Assembly (NCBI GenBank): GCA_036268055.1
Contig: DATAUW010000017.1
Span: forward strand, 310,001-374,000
DNA from: Verrucomicrobiia bacterium
GTDB lineage: Bacteria; Verrucomicrobiota; Verrucomicrobiia; Limisphaerales; Pedosphaeraceae
Direction of reading: 5' to 3'
Length of the DNA stretch: 64,000 nt
The position numbers and the translations under genes were made by a program. Under the pieces are notes generated by a model, which saw nothing but the letters and a program-made list of their open reading frames with translations, was not told the origin of the DNA and searched no databases. Below, one piece after another: positions 31,983-38,810 of the stretch (positions are counted from its first letter, which is position 1; the number at the start of each line of letters is the position of its first letter).

Positions 31983-33227
31983 ATGAATATATTTTTATCG
32001 TATCCCGACACAGATCGTCCCTTTGCTCGGCAAATAAAGCTCTTTCTGAGAGAGTGGGGACACGAAGTTTTTTTGGCTGCCGATGAGGCAAATAATCAAA
32101 TTCGTGGCGATGGATGGCTTGATGCCTTAATCGACAGAATCGAAGGTTCAGATATTTTTATACTTTGCCTCAGGGAGTCTTCTCTAAAAGCTGGTATCCA
32201 AAAATTAGAATGGACTAACGTAGTTGTTCGTAATACGCCTGAAAAGCGTATTATTATTTATGATGGGGATTGGAACCCACTTTACGAGAGTAAATTTAAA
32301 TGTGTCCGCAATTTTCAGTGCTTTCGACGTGACGATTTAAAAGACATGGAATCCCTTGAGTTGGCTCTTTCTGAGGAGCCTCCAGAAGAAGAACGATTTA
32401 CATTCTTGGAACGCACCGTTATCGAAGCGGGAACCCAGCTTTTGCTTCGTCAGAGCGGGGAATTCTTCGGACCTCACCGTGTACTCGATGAACGGAAAAA
32501 TTGTGCGTTAAGCCTAGATGTCGAAATTCAGAATCAGATCATAAGCCAAATCCGTGCAAGGTTTCCGGGGGACGGCATTATTGCTGAAGAGGAAACTGAG
32601 CGAGGCATAAGTTCAGATTCTACTACCGGGTTTGTTTGGACTGTTGATCCTTTGGATGGCACGCTTAATTTTATGCGGGGAGATGACAAATACTGCTGCG
32701 GTGTTGGCGTTCTTCGTGATGGTTTGCCATTTATGGGCGCCATATTCGTTCCTTCTCGGATGGAGCTTTTCACCGGCGGGGTGGGACGAAAAGCAAAATG
32801 TCATTCCATTTCAAGCGGAGCCGTAAAAATTATCAATACGGACTCAGAAGTGAAGCACCTGGCTGAATGTCACGCTCTCTCTCACATCAATAGCGAAACA
32901 CCGCGTCTCGACTTGTGTTTTGAAAACGATTTACCCAAAAGACTTCATATATCCGTCCGACGTGTTTGGATGTGGGGTTGTGGATTGATGGCGGGAGTAA
33001 GCGTCGCTCAGGGGTGCCATCATTTATTTTTCCAGCGAGTCACCTATCCATATGACTTGGTTCCCTATTTACCTATTATTGAGTCTGCGGGTGGAGTCTG
33101 GCGAACCATTCCTAAGAAACCGTCCCTTTGTTGGAACGCGTCAAAAGAAAACGTCGGAATCATTGTTGCCTGCAATGAAGCCATAATGAAGGAGTTCGCC
33201 GCTAAGTTTCCAGAGCTTGAATTATAA
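31983..33227 (+). CDS. TIR domain fused to an inositol-monophosphatase-family domain
   Basis: This 414-residue protein starts at ATG 31983, where the TIR beta strand A begins (MNIFLSYPDTDRPFARQI). In-frame TTG 31935 and ATG 31944 would add 13-16 unlikely residues. Residues 1-125 are a TIR domain with helix FLREWGHEVFLA, SDIFILCLRESSL and KLEW, where Glu76 sits at the NAD-cleaving Glu position. Residues 140-400 form a full IMPase domain. Metal ligands are visible in IIAEEE (202-204), VDPLDGTLNF (Asp222, Asp225) and YPYD (Asp358), and IESAGGVW is the usual end motif. The gene is divergent from thsA. Known ThsB proteins are usually a lone TIR. Inferred: TIR makes a signal from NAD+, and the phosphatase edits, matures or destroys a phosphorylated nucleotide. 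Confidence 0.85.
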   Translation: MNIFLSYPDTDRPFARQIKLFLREWGHEVFLAADEANNQIRGDGWLDALIDRIEGSDIFILCLRESSLKAGIQKLEWTNVVVRNTPEKRIIIYDGDWNPLYESKFKCVRNFQCFRRDDLKDMESLELALSEEPPEEERFTFLERTVIEAGTQLLLRQSGEFFGPHRVLDERKNCALSLDVEIQNQIISQIRARFPGDGIIAEEETERGISSDSTTGFVWTVDPLDGTLNFMRGDDKYCCGVGVLRDGLPFMGAIFVPSRMELFTGGVGRKAKCHSISSGAVKIINTDSEVKHLAECHALSHINSETPRLDLCFENDLPKRLHISVRRVWMWGCGLMAGVSVAQGCHHLFFQRVTYPYDLVPYLPIIESAGGVWRTIPKKPSLCWNASKENVGIIVACNEAIMKEFAAKFPELEL

Positions 33228-33393
33228 AAGGCACATCCGTCATCATGCTGCTATAAAGTCGATTGTTGGTCTGCTTTTTTCTACGCCGGGCGGAATAAAC
33301 AACCCTTCTTTTGTTAGGTGGAATTGTTAATTTGTCGGGAGGCGCAGTTTCTAACCCCTTTTTCGTCACTTTGTTGTTTGGTATCGTGGAAAG

Positions 33394-34290
33394 ATGAAGT
33401 TCCATAGTCGTCCCCGTTTCAGACGTGTGTCCTCGCTCAGGTTCCTTCAAATAAAGGAGCGCGACTTAAAAATTATCCGGCTGGTTCATGCCCATCGTTT
33501 TCTCCGTTCCTCCCATATTCTTTCCCTGATTGCCGGAAGTCGGCAGAATATATCGAGAAGGTTGCAGTGCCTATATCATCACGGATACCTGGAACGACCC
33601 CGGGCGCAAATTGACTACTACCATCGCGGCGGCTCCCGTCGCATCGTTTACGGTCTCGGAAACAAAGGCGCTTCCCTCCTGAAGCAGCAGACCCGGGGAA
33701 TCCGCTGGGGAGAAAAAAACCGGGCCGTGGGCAGGCAATACCTTGAACACGCGGTCTTGGTTTCTGATGTCATGGTGGCAATCGAATTGGCCTGCCGTAA
33801 AACACAAAGAGTTCGGCTTTTCACACGTGAGGAATTTCCGAAAATTCCTAAATCAACCAGATGGAGTGTAACTATTGGGACTAATGTAAAGCTCGGGGTC
33901 ATCCCCGATCAGATGTTTGGATTGGAGATTACGCGCGAAACCGGACAAATGGAACGGGCGTATTTCTTCCTTGAAGCCGATCGGGGGACGATGCCTGTCA
34001 TTCGTAAAAATTTGAATCAAACTTCCCTGTATCGAAAACTCTTAGCCTATGAAGCCACCTGGTCACAAGACCTTCATCGTTCTTTATTTGGAATCCATCG
34101 CTTCCGCGTGCTCACGGTCACGAAGAGTGCTGAGCGCGTAAGAAATCTGGTTGATGCCTGCCAGAAGTTAAAGCGCGGTCACGGATTGTTCTTGTTTGCA
34201 GACGAGACAACTCTTAAGACCGCCCAAAGTCTTCTCAACCATCCGTGGCAATCCGGCCGGACCCAGGAAAAGGGTACGCTGCTGGATTAA
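33394..34290 (+). CDS. Replication-relaxation family protein
   Basis: This 298-residue protein has an N-terminal winged helix: LRFLQIKERDLKIIRLVHAHRFLRSSHI and SRQNISRRLQCLYHHGYLER, then YGLGNKGASLL. A restriction-fold-like half follows (LEHAVLVSDVMVAIELACRK, IPDQMFGLEI, YFFLEADRGTMPVIR with the E-x-D core). This arrangement is that of plasmid and ICE replication-relaxation proteins, which help start replication or transfer. GGAAAG lies a few bases before ATG 33394. It is followed by the basic repeat protein on the opposite strand and then the primase, suggesting a replication module of the element. Confidence 0.8.
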   Translation: MKFHSRPRFRRVSSLRFLQIKERDLKIIRLVHAHRFLRSSHILSLIAGSRQNISRRLQCLYHHGYLERPRAQIDYYHRGGSRRIVYGLGNKGASLLKQQTRGIRWGEKNRAVGRQYLEHAVLVSDVMVAIELACRKTQRVRLFTREEFPKIPKSTRWSVTIGTNVKLGVIPDQMFGLEITRETGQMERAYFFLEADRGTMPVIRKNLNQTSLYRKLLAYEATWSQDLHRSLFGIHRFRVLTVTKSAERVRNLVDACQKLKRGHGLFLFADETTLKTAQSLLNHPWQSGRTQEKGTLLD

Positions 34291-34297
34291 CTCGACC

Positions 34298-34624
34298 TTA
34301 TAACGTCGTCTTCCCTGCGGCTTTGGCCTTCTTCCATCTTTCCTTTGCGGCTGCTGAAATGGCGGCGCGGGCCTTCGCGGACATCTTGCGTCGAGGTTTT
34401 GCCTCAGCGGTGTTGCCTTTGGCCTTCGCCCAGCGGGCTCTTTGTCCCGCAGCAATTCTGGCGCGTGCGGATGCGGACATTTTTCGCCGTCCCTTCGGCG
34501 TTAATGCCGGGGACGCTTCGCCTCCCAGAATTTCGGCGATTTCATTTTGCAAAGTTTCAATCTTTTCCCGGATGGCCAAGGCCCGCTGCAACTGCTCCAC
34601 GCTTACATTCCCTAGTGTAGTCAT
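34298..34624 (-). CDS. Basic repeat protein, probably DNA-binding
   Basis: This 108-residue protein from ATG 34624 begins with a leucine-rich helix, VEQLQRALAIREKIETLQNEIAEIL. Two copies of an alanine/arginine/lysine motif follow: RRKMSASARARIAAGQRARWAKAK, and later RRKMSAKARAAISAAAKERWKKAK. These repeats resemble NUMOD-like or histone-H1-like DNA-binding modules common in Verrucomicrobiota. It is convergent with the replication-relaxation gene, and its 5' side faces the dyad at 34690-34707, 65 bases upstream of the ATG. A nucleoid-type or accessory DNA-binding role is likely. Confidence 0.7.
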   Translation of the reverse strand: MTTLGNVSVEQLQRALAIREKIETLQNEIAEILGGEASPALTPKGRRKMSASARARIAAGQRARWAKAKGNTAEAKPRRKMSAKARAAISAAAKERWKKAKAAGKTTL

Positions 34625-34689
34625 GCTTGGAAGGTTAGAGAGTGACTCGGCAGCGGTCAAGAAAATGTGACTTATAGTCTGAATTCAAA

Positions 34690-34707
34690 CTTGCCGTTTG
34701 CGGCAAG
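34690..34707. promoter_or_regulatory. 18-bp dyad operator candidate, exact copy
   Basis: CTTGCCGTTTGCGGCAAG matches YTTGCC-N6-GGCAAR exactly, and the arms extend outwards by AAA/TTT to a 10-bp stem around TTTG. It sits between the divergent basic repeat protein (65 bases from its ATG) and the primase gene (103 bases from its ATG). Confidence 0.6.
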
Positions 34708-34810
34708 TTTACACGTCTTTTGATCAGTTCCCTGCGCGGTAAGATGGTCGGCGGAGGCGGTTCAATTCTTGAACCGCGATTGTTCTTCATAACCCAACAA
34801 AGGAATACTC

Positions 34811-35842
34811 ATGCCCAAATCATCGTTCGTTGACTTCAAGGCGGTTAAAGCGGCCCTCAAAATGGAGCAGGTGCTCGAGCACTATGGCATCCTGGATACG
34901 TTCAAGGGGCTCGGCGACAGCCTAAGCGGTCCCTGTCCCATCCACAAAGGCACAAATCCCACGCAGTTTCGAGTCAGCATCAGCAAAAACATCTGGAATT
35001 GCTTCTCGGAATGCAAACACGGCGGCAATGTCCTCGACTTCATAGCCCGAATGGAAAATGTGAGCATCCACGCGGCGGCGGTCAAAGCCATCGAATGGTT
35101 TAGCCTCGATTCCGAGGTTATGACGGGAAAATCAGATGGCGACGAACAAGAGGCGCCACCGGCGAGGCCAAAAGTTTCGTCATCCAGGCCTTCAGCCAAG
35201 GTATCTTCAAAGCCCGAGCCGGAGAAGCTTACTCCGAATAAACCGCTCAAGTTTCGCCTGGAGAAACTCGACCACAATCATCCTTATCTTGCCGAGCGCG
35301 GCCTGACCCAGGAAACCATCATTGATTTTGGCATAGGCTTCTGCGCCAAAGGCATGATGGCGGATCGCATCGCCATTCCCATTCACAACTCGGCTGGCGA
35401 CGTCGTCGCCTATGCCGGACGCTCCCCGGGTGAACCCGCTGAAGACAATCCCAAATACAAACTTCCCCAGGGATTTCGAAAATCGCTGGAGTTGTTCAAC
35501 ATTGACCGTGCCATTAAGGAGCCAGCCAATCAACCCCTCGTGATCGTGGAAGGCTTTTTCGATTGCATGAAACTTCATCAGTTGGGTTGCCGCAAGGTGG
35601 TAGCCCTTATGGGAAGCACCATGTCAGCCGTACAGGAGGAGATCATCCGCAAATACACGAATCGAAACGCTCAAATCATCGTCATGCTCGATGAAGATGA
35701 GGCTGGCTGGGAAGGACGAGAGGATATTGCAGTTCGGCTCGTCAAATATGCCTTCATTAAAATCCACATGTTCAGGAAAGAAAACATGCAGCCTGATCAA
35801 CTGACCGCCGAAGAACTCGACGAAATAAGGAGTTGCGCTTGA
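34811..35842 (+). CDS. DNA primase of element type (CHC2 zinc finger and TOPRIM)
   Basis: This 343-residue protein has a CHC2-type zinc finger (CPIHKGTNPTQFRVS ... NCFSECKHGGNVLDFIA), with Cys42, His45, Cys64 and Cys68 as likely ligands. A Pro/Ser-rich linker follows, then a primase core with FRLEKLDHNHPYLAERGL and RIAIPIHNSAGDVVAYAGR. The TOPRIM domain has LVIVEGFFDCMKL (Glu) and VMLDEDEAGWEG (Asp-x-Asp). It would make RNA primers during replication of the element. It lacks the helicase-binding C-terminus of chromosomal DnaG, and its length fits plasmid or ICE primases. ATG 34811 follows AAAGGAA. The stop overlaps the start of the methyltransferase gene. Confidence 0.88.
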   Translation: MPKSSFVDFKAVKAALKMEQVLEHYGILDTFKGLGDSLSGPCPIHKGTNPTQFRVSISKNIWNCFSECKHGGNVLDFIARMENVSIHAAAVKAIEWFSLDSEVMTGKSDGDEQEAPPARPKVSSSRPSAKVSSKPEPEKLTPNKPLKFRLEKLDHNHPYLAERGLTQETIIDFGIGFCAKGMMADRIAIPIHNSAGDVVAYAGRSPGEPAEDNPKYKLPQGFRKSLELFNIDRAIKEPANQPLVIVEGFFDCMKLHQLGCRKVVALMGSTMSAVQEEIIRKYTNRNAQIIVMLDEDEAGWEGREDIAVRLVKYAFIKIHMFRKENMQPDQLTAEELDEIRSCA

Positions 35843-36483
35843 ACACTTCTTTTCTCAACCGAGTCATGCATGGCGACTGCATTGACCTCATGCGAACCAT
35901 GCCCGCGAATTGTGTGGATCTCATTCTGACCGACCCGCCCTACGTGGCAAATTATATTAATCGGGACGGCCAAACGGTTTACAACGACGATAATAGTCGT
36001 TGGTTGAAACCGGCCTTTACTGAAATCCACCGTCTGTTAAAACCAAATCGCTATTGTATCAGCTTCTACGGATGGAATCATGCGGATCGGTTTCTCTGGC
36101 ATTGGAAACGCATTGGCCTCATGCCTGTGGGGCATCTTGTCTTTGTGAAGGATTATGCTTCCAAAAAGCGATCGGTCCTGAGCCATCATGAAAATGCGTA
36201 TCTCCTTTCCAAGGGCGAACCGAAACTTCCGACCAATCCAATCCGCGATGTGTTGCAATGGGATTTTTCCGGCAACAAATTGCATCCAACCCAAAAGCCC
36301 GTTTCTATTCTGACGCCTTTGATTGTTACCTTTTCGGAGCCGGGGGAAACTGTCCTCGACCCGTTTGCGGGTTCAGGTACCACCGGCGTCGCCGCCCGTC
36401 TATGCGGACGGCAATTCATTCTCATAGAAAAGGAATGGCATCACTATCAGACAGCTCGCGAGCGCATCAGTGACCATAGGTAA
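35839..36483 (+). CDS. DNA N4-cytosine/N6-adenine methyltransferase
   Basis: This 214-residue protein begins FLNRVMHGDCIDLM. It contains the catalytic LTDPPY motif and then the AdoMet-binding LDPFAGSGTTGVAARLCGRQFILIE, the beta-group order of type II methyltransferases. HPTQKPVSIL precedes motif I as expected. I chose TTG 35839, which overlaps the primase stop as TTGA and lies five bases after AGGAG. A second TTG at 35833 would overlap that ribosome binding site. It is translationally coupled to the primase and followed by a strong terminator. No restriction enzyme is next to it, so it may guard the element's own DNA or mark replication. Confidence 0.9.
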   Translation: MNTSFLNRVMHGDCIDLMRTMPANCVDLILTDPPYVANYINRDGQTVYNDDNSRWLKPAFTEIHRLLKPNRYCISFYGWNHADRFLWHWKRIGLMPVGHLVFVKDYASKKRSVLSHHENAYLLSKGEPKLPTNPIRDVLQWDFSGNKLHPTQKPVSILTPLIVTFSEPGETVLDPFAGSGTTGVAARLCGRQFILIEKEWHHYQTARERISDHR

Positions 36484-36550
36484 TAAGTTAAAAAAAGGGC
36501 CGAAATGCGAACTTGCCTTCGGCGAGCAAGACATTCTGTTTTAAGCACAA

Positions 36551-36578
36551 GAGCGATCCGAAGGGATCGCTCTTTTTT
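36551..36578 (+). terminator. Rho-independent terminator after the primase-methyltransferase operon
   Basis: Arms GAGCGATCC and GGATCGCTC pair perfectly around a GAAG tetraloop and are followed by six T. It ends the plus-strand transcript of the primase and methyltransferase genes. The dyad at 36580 starts immediately after it and belongs to the next unit. Confidence 0.9.
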
Positions 36579-36579
36579 G

Positions 36580-36597
36580 TTTGCCGTTCGTGGCAAG
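36580..36597. promoter_or_regulatory. 18-bp dyad operator candidate, exact copy
   Basis: TTTGCCGTTCGTGGCAAG matches YTTGCC-N6-GGCAAR exactly. It lies just behind a terminator and 78 bases before the ardC ATG, so it belongs to the ardC promoter region. Confidence 0.6.
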
Positions 36598-36675
36598 ACT
36601 CCCCGCCTTTGGTGAAACTTTGCGGTGCCGTACGATTGAGGGGAATTAGTTCATTACAACCAAAGGAGAAAAACT

Positions 36676-37548
36676 ATGAACGCGTACGAATACATTACGG
36701 AGCGGATTGTCGCCATGCTTGAGCGAGGCACTATTCCCTGGCAGAAACCTTGGCAAGTCCACAGAGGATGGCCGCAGAACCTCATCACCAAAAAACCGTA
36801 TCGCGGGATCAATGTCTTTTTGCTTCTTGCGATGGATTATGAATCACCATTCTGGCTCACATTTCGCCAAACACTGGCGCTTGGCGGTTCTGTACGGAAG
36901 GGGGAGAAAGCGTGTCCGGTCGTCTTCTGGAAACCGAAAACAATAAAGGATCGGGAATCGGGTGAGGAAAAGAAGATACCGCTTCTTCGTTTTTATCACG
37001 TCTTCAATGTCGCTCAGTGTGATGGCATTGGAGAAGAACCTCAGCTGGTCGTGCCAGCTGGCTTGAAAGCAGCGGAAATCGTGTCGAACATGCCACAGCG
37101 ACCGGCGATCAAACATGGTCTGGCCCACGCCTTCTATTCCGTGACCCAGGACTTCATCGGCATGCCGGCGCGGGAACGGTTCAACGAAGAGGATGAATAT
37201 TATTCCACCCTCTTCCATGAACTCATTCATTCGACGGGACACGAATCGCGACTGAAACGTGCAACTCTTAACGAAAAGGGCGGTTTCGGTTCCGATCCCT
37301 ATTGTCGTGAAGAATTGATTGCGGAAATGGGAGCGGCATTTTTATGCGGCCATTCGCAGATCATTGAACGGACGATTGATAGTTCGGCGGCATATCTGTC
37401 GGGCTGGTTGGAACGATTGAAAGCGGACAAGACGCTTATCGTTCATGCTGCGGCCCAGGCTCAAAAGGCCGCTGACTTCGTGTTGGGGGTTTCTCCGCGG
37501 GCAAGCAGCGGCAATGAGCACACTGCCGTAAGGCAGGGTGACGTATGA
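36676..37548 (+). CDS. ardC: ArdC-family antirestriction protein (ssDNA-binding domain plus zincin)
   Basis: This 290-residue protein's N-terminal domain (MNAYEYITERIVAMLERGTIPWQKPW, then KPYRGINVFLLL and RKGEKACPVVFWK) is that of ArdC single-stranded-DNA-binding proteins. The C-terminal metallopeptidase-like domain has FHELIHSTGHESRL (His181 and Glu182 of the HExxH motif), then EELIAEMGAAFLCG and YLSGWLERLKADK. Known: ArdC shields incoming plasmid DNA against type I and II restriction during transfer. The ribosome binding site AAAGGAG precedes ATG 36676. The stop overlaps the start of the radC-like gene (ATGA). It is placed with transfer-type genes, as expected. Confidence 0.92.
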   Translation: MNAYEYITERIVAMLERGTIPWQKPWQVHRGWPQNLITKKPYRGINVFLLLAMDYESPFWLTFRQTLALGGSVRKGEKACPVVFWKPKTIKDRESGEEKKIPLLRFYHVFNVAQCDGIGEEPQLVVPAGLKAAEIVSNMPQRPAIKHGLAHAFYSVTQDFIGMPARERFNEEDEYYSTLFHELIHSTGHESRLKRATLNEKGGFGSDPYCREELIAEMGAAFLCGHSQIIERTIDSSAAYLSGWLERLKADKTLIVHAAAQAQKAADFVLGVSPRASSGNEHTAVRQGDV

Positions 37549-38114
37549 GGTCGTTCAATCCAAAGGAATTCAAAATCTTAGCATTGAGAGAATGCCCCGT
37601 GCCAGAGGCCATGTTGATCTGCGATACACCTCAATGTGCAGCTGATTATTGGAGGCTGCATATTGCGACTGATATGCGATTCAATCCCGAAGCCGAATGT
37701 TTAGCAGTGCTTCTCTTAAACACCCGGCGGCGAGTCAAAGGGCATCAATTGGTCACGATTGGCACGATGGACACGCTCTTAGTCCACCCGCGTGAAGTAT
37801 TCCGAAGTGCCATTATTGCTTGTGCAAGCGCGATTGTTCTTATGCACAATCATCCAGTTGATATCCATCGGGACGCTTGATACGATTCTTGTGCATCCCC
37901 GCGAGGTGTTTCGTGGGCCGTCATCGCGGCGGCAAGCGCAATTGTCCTCATGCACAATCATCCGTCCGGAGAATCCACACCATCAGAGGCGGATATAAAA
38001 GTGACGCGGGATCTCGCTCGGGCGGGCACGTTGATGAAACTGGATGTGCCTGACCACGTGATTATAGGACGCCCAAATCATACGTCCTTGCGGAAATTAG
38101 GGTATTTGTCTTAA
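37545..38114 (+). pseudogene. radC: RadC-like JAB-domain gene, chimeric and frameshifted
   Basis: The first frame (from ATG 37545, overlapping the ardC stop) encodes a RadC start and GTMDTLLVHPREVFRSAIIACASAIVLMHNHPVD, then ends at 37880. The same block reappears as GTLDTILVHPREVFRG from 37876, continues after a one-base shift as AVIAAASAIVLMHNHPSGESTPSEAD, and ends normally at TAA 38114. The two copies differ by about a quarter of positions, so this is a junction of two related genes, not a recent tandem duplication. RadC-type proteins carry a zinc-binding JAB fold (HNHPSG) and are typical accompaniments of mobile elements. This one should be inactive. Confidence 0.85.
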
Positions 38115-38810
38115 CAACGAAGCTCCTGATGACAGAGGCTGTCTTTTCGGCTTTTAGCCTAAAGGCTCGATTCCTTGCTGACGCACAAAGTCTGGGTTTT
38201 GTGGCCAATTTTGGAGGAGCGACCAGGATTTTACGGCTTTACCGCTGGCTTTTTTCCCGAGCAGGGTGAGGTCCGAGCCGAAGATGGACAGGCGGTTTCC
38301 CGCTTCTTCTTTGGAGCACCAGCGTAAGCGATTTTATCAAGTGATTGAGCCGTTAAAATCCAATTCTTAAACCGTCCAAGCCATGAGAGATCTTTGCGCT
38401 CCAATATTTCAATTTGGGATTCTAAATTCCTTTTTTCATTTGCAGTTTGCCCGTGTGATCAATGAAGGTTTCGCGATCAATCATTTTCTCAAGATAAGCT
38501 TCGAGCAGTTAATGCTCTTTTGCGGTAATTGTTGTTAGCGCGATATTCTTCTTCGATACCCTTGTGCTTATTAACTCAAGCAAAAAGTGCAAATCCATAG
38601 ACCACATCCTGCGCACCCCCCCGCGCGCAAAATACAAAGTACATATTATGATCGAGTTCCCGGCATAGGCTTGTAAAATAGAATGGATATCGATAAAGCA
38701 TATAACTTTAAATAAAAATTCCTCGGCCAAAGGTGCCACAATCTATAAAACACTATTGCGCGTGGGGGATACCTAATTCAGAATTTACACGTTTTAGATT
38801 CAAATAAACT
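38115..38810. other. Region without intact genes, holding remnants
   Basis: About 700 bases lie between the radC pseudogene and the kinase-like gene. A minus-strand frame at 38154-38333 looks like the truncated end of a protein. A second minus-strand open frame at 38509-38739 has no good start or recognisable motif. It appears to be a site of repeated deletion. Confidence 0.45.
38154..38333 (-). pseudogene. Fragment of an unidentified protein C-terminus
   Basis: A 59-codon minus-strand frame has no start codon and is bounded upstream by two stop codons. It reads RLRWCSKEEAGNRLSIFG, then SDLTLLGKKASGKAVKSW and LLQNWPQNPDFVRQQGIEPLG. The composition is that of a real soluble protein, but I do not recognise it. 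It is probably the truncated end of a gene cut by recombination near the radC junction. Confidence 0.35.

Noticed and set aside
35207-35578. Antisense frame inside the primase gene
   Set aside because: It is opposite the TOPRIM region and has no motifs of its own.
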